Assembly (NCBI GenBank): GCA_035461905.1
Contig: DATHUV010000075.1
Location: forward strand, 1-25,463
Direction: 5' to 3'
DNA length: 25,463 bases
DNA from: SZUA-442 sp035461905
GTDB taxonomy: Bacteria; Actinomycetota; Acidimicrobiia; Spongiisociales; UBA5794
Below are positions 5,716 to 12,847 of the stretch, in pieces. The first letter of the stretch is position 1, and every line of letters starts with the position of its first letter. The position numbers and the translations under genes are program-made. The notes beneath the pieces are model-generated. The model was not told where the DNA came from. It saw only the letters and a program-made list of their open reading frames with translations, and ran no database searches.

Positions 5716-6582
5716 TCAGTAGATGCCGCTCCCGATCTTCTGGAGACGCTCGATGCGTTCGTGGACGGGCGGATGCGTCGAGAAGATCTTTGCGAACTGA
5801 CCCTGGCGAGACCGTGGTCCGAAGGCCTTGAGCGGGTCGTCGATGAAGAGCTGGGAGACGGCGGGATTCACCTGCATCGGATGACGGGCGGTTCCCGCCG
5901 CGATCTTGTCGAGCGCGGATGCAAGGGCGAGCGGCGATCCCGTCGACGCCGCACCGTCACGGTCAGCCTCGAATTCGCGCGCACGGCTGATGGCCATCTG
6001 GATGAGGCCGGCTGCGAGAGGGGCGACGATCATCGACACGAGCCCGACGATGCCCGCAATCGGATTGTCGTTGCCCCGCCTGCCTCCGAGGTTCGACCAG
6101 AACGCCATACGGGCAAGGAACGTCAGGGCCGCGGCGATCGTCGCTGCGATCGTCGCGATGAGGATGTCGCGGTTCTTGACGTGCGATAGCTCATGGGCGA
6201 GCACGCCTTCGAGTTCGCGGATGTCGAGGACCTCGACGATGCCCGTCGTAACCGCGACGGCGGCATGCCGGGGGCTACGGCCGGTGGCGAATGCGTTCGG
6301 TTGGGGAGAGTCGATGACATAGAGAGCGGGCATCGGCATGTTCTCGCGCTGGGCGAGGGACGAGACGATCGATTGGACGTTCGGGAGCTCGAGCGGGTCG
6401 AGGGGCCTGGCACGCGATGCCTTGAGGGCGATCTTGTCCGAGAAGAAGTACATGGCGAAGTTGAACAACACGGCGAAACCGAGGGCGAAGAGCGCACCCT
6501 GGGATCCGCCGAGCAGGAAGCCCAGCGACACGAACAGTGCACCCAGGAAACCGAGCAGCGCTGCAGTCTTGACATTGTTCAT
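5716..6582 (-). CDS. htpX: HtpX-type membrane zinc metalloprotease
   Basis: 288 residues, normal for HtpX (M48B). This membrane protease cleaves damaged or misfolded membrane proteins. Two N-terminal transmembrane helices (about residues 6-25 and 28-47) precede the catalytic core. HELSH at 130-134 gives the two zinc His and the catalytic Glu, and EFEADRDGA (203-211) supplies the third ligand. Two further hydrophobic segments lie between them (about 140-160 and 175-197). The C-terminus carries STHPPVHERIERL, typical of the family. The ATG at 6582 is preceded 6 bases earlier by TACGAT (6594-6589), suggesting a leaderless transcript; no ribosome binding site is seen. Convergent with the cyclase gene with one base between the stops, so the transcripts must overlap at their 3' ends. 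Confidence 0.95.
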   Translation of the reverse strand: MNNVKTAALLGFLGALFVSLGFLLGGSQGALFALGFAVLFNFAMYFFSDKIALKASRARPLDPLELPNVQSIVSSLAQRENMPMPALYVIDSPQPNAFATGRSPRHAAVAVTTGIVEVLDIRELEGVLAHELSHVKNRDILIATIAATIAAALTFLARMAFWSNLGGRRGNDNPIAGIVGLVSMIVAPLAAGLIQMAISRAREFEADRDGAASTGSPLALASALDKIAAGTARHPMQVNPAVSQLFIDDPLKAFGPRSRQGQFAKIFSTHPPVHERIERLQKIGSGIY

Positions 6583-6588
6583 GCCGTG

Positions 6589-6594
6589 ATCGTA
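6589..6594 (-). promoter_or_regulatory. -10 box of htpX (leaderless type)
   Basis: TACGAT on the minus strand ends 6 bases before the htpX ATG, which would put the transcription start at or beside the A of the start codon. A -35 box is not obvious. Confidence 0.5.
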
Positions 6595-6749
6595 CCGACG
6601 GGACCCGGATATCCCGACGAGATCCGGGGTGTTGCGAGCGACCATCGACTCGACTACGGACAGGAGTCGCGAAAACGCACAGAGCACACAGCTCCGAGCG
6701 CGAGTACGGTGGCGTGCATCACCCGACGCGGTGGAGAAAAGGGGTAGGT

Positions 6750-7553
6750 ATGAAGACGAGAAAACGTATGCGACTGGCGCTGCTGAGCATGGTCGTTGGT
6801 CTGGTCATGGTCATCGCGGCGTCAGCCACCGCAATCACCAATGGAGAACTCGATGGCGACGGCCATCCCTATGTGGGGATCATGGTTGCCCAGGACAGCG
6901 CAGGCACCCCGTTGTGGCGCTGTTCCGGAACCCTGTTGTCACCGACGGTGTTCCTCACGGCGGGTCACTGCACCGAGGCGCCCGCAGCGCACGTCGAGGT
7001 CTGGTTCGACGCGGATGTCGAGAGCGGCATTCCCGGCAATGGGTATCCGTTCAACGGAGATGTTGGGGGAACGCCATTCGTGCACCCGGACTACAACCCT
7101 GCGGCATTCTTCGTTCGTGACGTCGGCGTAGTGGTGCTCGATGACCCCGTGGTGAAGGACGAGTATGGCAAGTTGCCGACGCTCAACCAGCTCGATGCCT
7201 TGAAGACGAAGCGTGGCAAGCAGGACGTGACGTTCACGGCAGTCGGCTACGGACTCCAGCGGATCAATCCTGTCTTCGTCGAGTCCGAACGCGTCCGAAT
7301 GGTCGCGCACCCTCACTTGGTCCAGATCAACGTGCCTGGGTTCACCGGCGATTTCTCACTGTTGTTGTCGAACAATCACTCGACGGGTGGCACATGCTTC
7401 GGGGACTCGGGTGGACCGAACTTCCTCGGCACGTCGAACGTCGTGGCGGGCGTGACGTCGTTCGGGATCAATGGCAATTGCGCCGGCACTGGAGGCGTGT
7501 TCCGGATGGACCGTAGCTGGTCCCTCGATTGGGTCAGCAGCTTCCTCGATTGA
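6750..7553 (+). CDS. Secreted trypsin-like serine protease (S1 family)
   Basis: 267 residues. The signal peptide is MKTRKRMR plus a hydrophobic run to about residue 28 (AASA-TA). The mature protein begins near ITNGELDGDGHPYVGIM, the usual (I/V)xNG start of S1 proteases. Catalytic triad: His73 in TAGHC, Asp124 in RDVGVVVLDDP, Ser220 in CFGDSGGP. The residue six before Ser is Gly, not Asp, so trypsin-like Arg/Lys specificity is not expected. Cysteines are placed to form the usual bridges. ATG at 6750 is chosen for the upstream GGAGAAAAGGGG and the signal peptide. Exported peptidase; substrate unknown. A strong hairpin follows the stop. Confidence 0.93.
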   Translation: MKTRKRMRLALLSMVVGLVMVIAASATAITNGELDGDGHPYVGIMVAQDSAGTPLWRCSGTLLSPTVFLTAGHCTEAPAAHVEVWFDADVESGIPGNGYPFNGDVGGTPFVHPDYNPAAFFVRDVGVVVLDDPVVKDEYGKLPTLNQLDALKTKRGKQDVTFTAVGYGLQRINPVFVESERVRMVAHPHLVQINVPGFTGDFSLLLSNNHSTGGTCFGDSGGPNFLGTSNVVAGVTSFGINGNCAGTGGVFRMDRSWSLDWVSSFLD

Positions 7554-7570
7554 CCTCACGCCAACGCTAA

Positions 7571-7622
7571 ACCAAACATGCGGTGAAGGGAGCCGACGGG
7601 CTCTCTTCACCGCAGGTTGGTC
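7571..7622. terminator. Bidirectional terminator hairpin between convergent genes
   Basis: GCGGTGAAGGGAGCC (7580-7594) pairs with GGCTCTCTTCACCGC (7599-7613), a 15-bp stem with one G-T type mismatch and a 4-base loop. Flanks ACCAAAC and GTTGGT extend it imperfectly. It sits between the stops of the plus-strand protease (7553) and the minus-strand lipoprotein (7637) and can serve both. Confidence 0.82.
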
Positions 7623-7636
7623 CGATGTTCGGATGT

Positions 7637-8131
7637 CTACGGAGTCGTGGTCGGAGGGATGCGGTTTCCCCCGCCCTCTGGGGTGTCGGCCGCGGGCCTG
7701 TCGCAGAGGAAGGGATCGCCACCATTGGCACCGTGGTAGTCGTAGGTCCTCTGCCCATCAGTGAGCTCGATCCGGTAGCCGTCCACGAGCGCCTGGGTGT
7801 AGGACATGCCGGGTTCGGGGCATCCGAGGGAGCCGTCTGGCCAGGTGAGCTCGTGAGCGACCACGACCTCGATCGTCGCGCCTGCGCCGAGCCTCTCCGT
7901 GAGATCCGCAACGGCTCGTTCGACCTCGGCTGTCAGATCGTCCGATACCACGGGGCTGTCATCACCACCCGAACCGTCCCCGATACCGTCGCCGGGATCA
8001 ACCGGTGTCTCGGTGGCGTCGGAGTTCCCGTCCTCGGTCGGCGGCAACGTGCCGTCACCGTCGGTGCCATCTGATGCACAGCCTGCGGCGAGGACCGCCG
8101 CGACCGCCATGGCGATCATGATCTTCCTCAC
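7637..8131 (-). CDS. Lipoprotein with conserved SLGCPEPGM domain
   Basis: 164 residues. GTG start at 8131-8129 is chosen because GGAGG lies 8 bases upstream and it directly heads a lipoprotein signal: MRKIMIAMAVAAVLAAGC, lipobox LAAGC. A low-complexity Asp/Gly/Thr linker (about residues 22-65) leads to a C-terminal domain with WPDGSLGCPEPGMSYTQAL, DGYRIELTDGQRTYDYH and DPFLC. This conserved pattern occurs in secreted and cell-surface proteins of many bacteria, has no established function, and its two cysteines probably pair. It is expected on the outer face of the membrane. It lies 44 bases downstream of the MidA-like gene on the same strand, so co-transcription is likely. Confidence 0.85.
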   Translation of the reverse strand: MRKIMIAMAVAAVLAAGCASDGTDGDGTLPPTEDGNSDATETPVDPGDGIGDGSGGDDSPVVSDDLTAEVERAVADLTERLGAGATIEVVVAHELTWPDGSLGCPEPGMSYTQALVDGYRIELTDGQRTYDYHGANGGDPFLCDRPAADTPEGGGNRIPPTTTP

Positions 8132-8175
8132 GTTCGATACCTCCAGGTTCGTACGTGTCAGACGCATGGACCATG

Positions 8176-9228
8176 TCATCGGGTTCCCTTCTCGATCAGG
8201 AATACCGAGAACCCGCCGAGCCCGGAGGGGTCGAGGACGGCTTCGAGGTCGACTCGCTTTGACCGGGCGATGAGCTGGTCCATGATCCTGCCCTCACTCG
8301 CCGCCGTGACCTCCGCGTGCGAGAGGTCCGCCAGATCTTCCTCCGCCCCCTGATCGAGGAGAAAGCTGCGCTGGCTGAGCACGTTCACCGTCCCTCCTGC
8401 GGCGGCAACAGCCATGGCGACACCGTCGACGTTCACATCGACGGTGAGATCGGTCTCCCCAGGTTTCGACAGCCATTCGTCCGACGGACGGTGCTTCCGG
8501 TACGCGCGCACGAGTTGGTGCATGGGTCGGTCGGCAAGTACCGCGGAGGGTTCCGCGTAATCGATGAGGCACATGCTGACCCTCGGAAAGGAGCCGAGGG
8601 TCTCCTCGATCCAACGCGTTGCAACGACCTGTGCCGTCACCGTCTGCCCCGGTGACGCTTCCGGATACACCGAGGTGCACCACTCGACGATCTCTGGCCG
8701 TGCCGGCATCTCCACCAGGGTGAGCCCATCGCCGCCACGGTCGACGCCGAACTCGATCCAGCCACTGCCTGCCATCACCGCGAGCGCGGCGGGCATGTTG
8801 TCGAGGACCTCGTTTGCGATGATCACAGCGCCGTCGGTAGCGGGAATGTCGTCGAGCGAGTCCAGCACGCCAATGGCAGGGAAACGCGATGCGAGGTTCG
8901 ACCGCGCTGCTGCGGACCGTTCGACGGCGAAGAGCGGGCCGTCGCCCAGCCACATGTCGGTGAGCTCGGCAAGTAGCGCCCCGGACCCGGCGCCGACCTC
9001 GATGAGCGGGGTTCCCGCCGGATGGGGCGTATCGAGGGCCCACAGGCCGACGAGCATTCCGAAGTGGGCACTCGTCTCAGGACTCGTGAGAAAGTCCGCG
9101 TCCTTTCCGGGAGCGCCGCGCCCTGAGCCGAAGAACCCCTCCTCAGGGTCGTAGAGGCACAGATCCATGTATCGATCGAACGGCAAGGGTCCCGCATCGT
9201 CGATCACTGCGAATATCTTGTCCCTCAC
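8176..9228 (-). CDS. MidA/NDUFAF7-family SAM-dependent methyltransferase
   Basis: 350 residues. N-terminal family signature GPLPFDRYMDLCLYDPEEGF (residues 13-32) and ADFLTSPETSAHFG, then the SAM-binding loop EVGAGSGALL and the family motif NEVLDNMP (usually NExxDAxP). In mitochondria NDUFAF7 dimethylates an arginine of NDUFS2, the NuoD counterpart, during complex I assembly; MidA is needed for complex I function in Dictyostelium. A nuo operon lies just past the neighbouring HIT gene, which makes NuoD a natural candidate substrate (inference). GTG start at 9228; TACACT lies 7 bases before it, so a leaderless transcript is likely. Only 23 bases separate it from the divergent HIT gene. Confidence 0.9.
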   Translation of the reverse strand: MRDKIFAVIDDAGPLPFDRYMDLCLYDPEEGFFGSGRGAPGKDADFLTSPETSAHFGMLVGLWALDTPHPAGTPLIEVGAGSGALLAELTDMWLGDGPLFAVERSAAARSNLASRFPAIGVLDSLDDIPATDGAVIIANEVLDNMPAALAVMAGSGWIEFGVDRGGDGLTLVEMPARPEIVEWCTSVYPEASPGQTVTAQVVATRWIEETLGSFPRVSMCLIDYAEPSAVLADRPMHQLVRAYRKHRPSDEWLSKPGETDLTVDVNVDGVAMAVAAAGGTVNVLSQRSFLLDQGAEEDLADLSHAEVTAASEGRIMDQLIARSKRVDLEAVLDPSGLGGFSVFLIEKGTR

Positions 9229-9235
9229 GCTCGGG

Positions 9236-9245
9236 AGTGTAGGTT
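9236..9245. promoter_or_regulatory. Overlapping divergent -10 boxes of midA-like and HIT genes
   Basis: Minus strand TACACT (9241-9236) is 7 bases from the GTG at 9228; plus strand TAGGTT (9240-9245) is 6 bases from the ATG at 9252. The two boxes share bases 9240-9241. A plus-strand -35 candidate TTGTCC (9218-9223, 16-base spacing) lies inside the methyltransferase gene. Polymerase can probably occupy only one side at a time. Confidence 0.55.
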
Positions 9246-9251
9246 CGGGGT

Positions 9252-9758
9252 ATGCAGGATCCCGATTGCGTCTTGTGCGCAGGAGCGTCGATGGACCATG
9301 CCCTCATGGTGGAGGAGGTGTGGGGGGACGACCGGTGGCGCCTGACCACCGTGCGCGTCGGCGAACTCGCCGGTTACTCGTACCTGAGCCCGAGGCGCCA
9401 CATCCCCTACCTCACGGACCTCGACGGCGAGGAGGCCGCGAGCCTCGGCGAGGTCATGGCGAAGGCGTCGAACGCGATCAGGGACGAGACCGGCGCTGAG
9501 CTCGTATACGCGTACGTGTTCGGTGGTGGCGTCGATCACTTCCACGTCCACCTCGCGCCACATCGAGAACCGGGTAGCCCGCTCATCGACGATCCCATCA
9601 AGGGTGCAAAGCACATGACGCACCTCCCCACGGGGGAGGAGGTGTGGTCGAGCGACCGCTACCCGCTCCAGCCGCCTGAGATCATGTCGGCTGCCATCGA
9701 AGGGATACGCGCCAGGCTGTCGGGGTCAGAGCCCAAGGGCGGCGAAGACCTCGCGTGA
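9252..9758 (+). CDS. HIT-family (histidine triad) protein
   Basis: 168 residues. The triad HFHVHLAPH places His96, His98 and His100, the nucleotide-phosphate binding and catalytic motif of HIT hydrolases and transferases. An N-terminal CVLC pair matches the Cys-x-x-Cys seen in many HIT proteins, often with zinc. The substrate is a nucleoside-phosphate conjugate not predictable from sequence. Start ATG 6 bases after TAGGTT. The 3' end overlaps the last 33 bases of the convergent nuoN gene; both reading frames look genuine, so the overlap is real. Confidence 0.93.
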   Translation: MQDPDCVLCAGASMDHALMVEEVWGDDRWRLTTVRVGELAGYSYLSPRRHIPYLTDLDGEEAASLGEVMAKASNAIRDETGAELVYAYVFGGGVDHFHVHLAPHREPGSPLIDDPIKGAKHMTHLPTGEEVWSSDRYPLQPPEIMSAAIEGIRARLSGSEPKGGEDLA

Positions 9759-11237
9759 GAAGTCGCCGACGTTTGCGGCAAGTCCGGGGAACACGCCAAG
9801 GATGACGACTCCGAACGCCGTGAGACCGACGGCGAACCCGATGGGCCCGGGGGTCTCGATCGCACCGAGCGCCTCGATGTCGACACCGTCGGGCACAGGA
9901 TCGAAGAACGCCGTCTTCATTACCTTCGCGTAATAGACGAACGCGATCACGGCATTGATGGCTGCAATGATCGCGATGCTGTAGCCCCACCAGTCCCCGA
10001 CTCCGATTGTGGCTTGGAACATCGCAAACTTGGCGAACCAACCCGCAAGCGGGGGCACACCTGCGAGGGACATGAAGAACACGGCAAGTGCAAGGGCCAG
10101 GCCGCTGGCATACCGATAGAGGCCACCCCAGTCCTCGAGCTCATACGAGCCGAGCCTGCTTCCCACGACGATCACGACTGCGAATGCGCCGAGGTTCATG
10201 ACAGCGTAGATGACGAAGTAGACGATGGTCGCCGTGAACGGGCCGGCGAGGTCAGATCCCGCTGCTGCCGCTGCGCCGAACGGGGCGAGCATGAATCCGG
10301 CTTGGGCGATCGACGAATAGCCGAGCAGGCGAATGATGTTCGTCTGCTTGATGGCGACGACGTTGCCGACCGTCATGGAGAGTGCGGCGACGATCCACAT
10401 GATCGGACCCCACACATCGGTGATGGTCGGGAAGGCGAGGTAGCACACCGACAACAGTGCGACGAAGCCCGCGCCCTTGGACCCCACGGACAGCCAGGCA
10501 GTGACGGGTGGAGGGGATCCCTCATATGTGTCCGGTGTCCAGAAGTGGAATGGCACGGCCGAGACCTTGAAGCCGAAACCGAGAAGCACGAAGAGGACGG
10601 CGAAATTGAAGAGCGGGATGCTCGATGCCTCGCCTGCTGCGATCGCGAGCTCGTCGAACTGGAGGGTTCCTGTGAGCCCGTAGAGCAGCGACACGCCGAA
10701 GAGGACCAGTGCTGTGGCGAGTACGCCGACGACGAAGAACTTGAGCGCGGCCTCGTTCGAGCGGGGATCCCCCTTTCGCCACCCGGCGAGCAGGAACGCC
10801 GCGCCCGTTACGAGCTCGAGGGCAACGATCAGCCCAATGAACTCGCGTGACGACGCCATGACGACACCGCCGAGGACAGATGCGACGAGGAGGAAGTAGT
10901 ACTCGCCTTCGTAGTACCGGTCCGATTCGAGATACCCGATCGAGAGCATGAGCACGATGAACCCGGCGAAGATGAAGATGCCCTTGAACACCAGGGCGTA
11001 CGTGTCGATCACATATCCGCCGTCGAAGAGCACCCGTGCGCCGGTGTCTGTGCAGAAGTCGAGGCTTCCGCAGAACGTGAGGGTCAGGACCGGCACCATG
11101 GCGGCGAACATGCCGAGGACCCCGACTATCGCCACGAGGTACTTCTTGCGCGTCCCGAGATCGACCACCAACGTCACAACGACCGTGAGCGCGAGAATCA
11201 GCTCCGGGAGGATCGCGTGGTAGTCGAGGGTGAACAC
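9726..11237 (-). CDS. nuoN: NADH-quinone oxidoreductase subunit N
   Basis: 503 residues, about 14 transmembrane helices, an antiporter-like proton-pumping subunit of complex I. The family motif FKVSAVPFHFWTPDTYEGSP carries the channel lysine. GTG start at 11237-11235, with GGAGG 8 bases upstream and 4 bases after the nuoM stop. Last gene of the nuo operon; its end overlaps the convergent HIT gene by 33 bases, and no terminator is visible before that gene, so read-through would be antisense to it. Confidence 0.96.
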   Translation of the reverse strand: MFTLDYHAILPELILALTVVVTLVVDLGTRKKYLVAIVGVLGMFAAMVPVLTLTFCGSLDFCTDTGARVLFDGGYVIDTYALVFKGIFIFAGFIVLMLSIGYLESDRYYEGEYYFLLVASVLGGVVMASSREFIGLIVALELVTGAAFLLAGWRKGDPRSNEAALKFFVVGVLATALVLFGVSLLYGLTGTLQFDELAIAAGEASSIPLFNFAVLFVLLGFGFKVSAVPFHFWTPDTYEGSPPPVTAWLSVGSKGAGFVALLSVCYLAFPTITDVWGPIMWIVAALSMTVGNVVAIKQTNIIRLLGYSSIAQAGFMLAPFGAAAAAGSDLAGPFTATIVYFVIYAVMNLGAFAVVIVVGSRLGSYELEDWGGLYRYASGLALALAVFFMSLAGVPPLAGWFAKFAMFQATIGVGDWWGYSIAIIAAINAVIAFVYYAKVMKTAFFDPVPDGVDIEALGAIETPGPIGFAVGLTAFGVVILGVFPGLAANVGDFSREVFAALGL

Positions 11238-11241
11238 GGGA

Positions 11242-12834
11242 TCAGCCTCCGAAGGCCTTCTCGACGAGACCGATGACTGCGTCGTTCGTGGCGCCGAAGA
11301 TCACCCGTGGGAAGATTCCGATCAGGATCGTGCCGATCACGAGCGGTGTCCACGCGAGCCACTCCGACATGTCGACGTCGTGGAAGTCGTGGCCGGCCCA
11401 TTCCTCCGAGGGTTCCCCGAAGTTCACGTTGCGCAGCATGTAGAGCATGTACCCGGCCGTGAGCACGGTCCCGATCGCCCCGACGACCATGAAGCCCCGG
11501 AACGTCCCGGTTGCCCCGATGGCCTCGAGCGGGCTGAAGGAAGCCATGAGTGCCATGAACTCCCCCCAGAAACCGGCGAGGGCAGGCAGGCCGAGCGACG
11601 CCATGGCGGCGAGTCCCAACAGGACTCCCATCTTCGGCATGAGGATCATGTTCCCGCCGAGCCTGCGCATATCACGGGTGTGGTACCGATGCGACATCGA
11701 CCCTGCAATGAAGAACAACAGGCCGGTGATCAGGCCGTGGGCGACCATGCCGATGATCGCTGCATTGATTCCGATGTCCGTCAGCGTGGCGATGCCGAGC
11801 ATGACGAAGCCCATGTGACCCACGGACGAGTAGGCGATGAGGCGTTTCATGTCCGTCTGGGCGAGGCACGCGAGGGACCCGTAGATGATCCCGATCACCG
11901 CGAGCAACCCGATCCACGGTGCCCATCGGACGGCCTCGTCGGGGAGTATCGGCAGGGCGATACGGATGAAGCCGTAGGTGCCGAGTTTCAGGAGGATCGC
12001 TGCGAGGATGACCGAGCCGATTGTCGGCGCCGCCGTGTGGGCGTCGGGGAGCCACGTGTGGAGTGGCCACATCGGCACCTTGACAGCGAACCCGAGGAAC
12101 ATGCCGCCGAACACGAGGAGGGCGAAGGTTCCCGTGAATGCACCGGCAGCACCGATGTCGGCGAGCTCCACCATCGAGAAGCTCCGATACCCGAGCGCTT
12201 CCTCGCTCTTGAAGTACAGGGCGAGGAACGACAGGAGCATGAAGGCTGACCCTGCGAGCGTGAACAGGAAGAACTTCAGGGAGGCATAGAGCCGCATCTC
12301 GAGCTTCCATCCGAAGAGCGGGACCTCGCGGATACCCCGGTCGCCCCAGATGCCGATCATGAAGTACATCGGGAGGAGCACAACCTCGAAGAACACGAAG
12401 AACAGGACGAGGTCGAGGGCGACGAACGTTCCGGTCATACCGGTGGCGAGGAGGAGCACGAACACCAGGAGGAGCTTCGGGTTGTGCGGTTCCGGCCAGT
12501 GGTTCCACGAGTAGATGATCGAAAGGGTCGTGATGATCGCCGCCAGGACGACGAGCGACAGCGAGATGCCGTCGACACCGATGTGGTAGTTGGCGTTGAT
12601 CGCCTCGATCCACGTCGTGTCGATCGCCGTACCGAACTGGTACGTGTCTGCGGCCGAGTAATCGAAGTTCACCGCCAGCATGACCGACAGTGCGAGCGCC
12701 ACCACACTGAAGGCGAGGGCGGTCCATTTGATGGCCGTCTCCTTCGCTTTCGGTATGGCGAGTAGCACCACCGAGCCAATGACCGGCAGGAAGACGATGA
12801 GGCTCAGGCCCCAACCGTTTTCGAACCAATCCAT
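11242..12834 (-). CDS. nuoM: NADH-quinone oxidoreductase subunit M
   Basis: 530 residues, polytopic antiporter-like subunit. FFVFFEVVLLPMYFMIGIWG holds the conserved channel glutamate, and KVPMWPLHTWLPDAHTAAPT the conserved lysine and WLPDAH motif. ATG at 12834 is preceded by GGAGGAG; the gene starts 13 bases after the nuoL stop. Confidence 0.97.
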   Translation of the reverse strand: MDWFENGWGLSLIVFLPVIGSVVLLAIPKAKETAIKWTALAFSVVALALSVMLAVNFDYSAADTYQFGTAIDTTWIEAINANYHIGVDGISLSLVVLAAIITTLSIIYSWNHWPEPHNPKLLLVFVLLLATGMTGTFVALDLVLFFVFFEVVLLPMYFMIGIWGDRGIREVPLFGWKLEMRLYASLKFFLFTLAGSAFMLLSFLALYFKSEEALGYRSFSMVELADIGAAGAFTGTFALLVFGGMFLGFAVKVPMWPLHTWLPDAHTAAPTIGSVILAAILLKLGTYGFIRIALPILPDEAVRWAPWIGLLAVIGIIYGSLACLAQTDMKRLIAYSSVGHMGFVMLGIATLTDIGINAAIIGMVAHGLITGLLFFIAGSMSHRYHTRDMRRLGGNMILMPKMGVLLGLAAMASLGLPALAGFWGEFMALMASFSPLEAIGATGTFRGFMVVGAIGTVLTAGYMLYMLRNVNFGEPSEEWAGHDFHDVDMSEWLAWTPLVIGTILIGIFPRVIFGATNDAVIGLVEKAFGG

Positions 12835-12847
12835 CTCTTTGCTCCTC

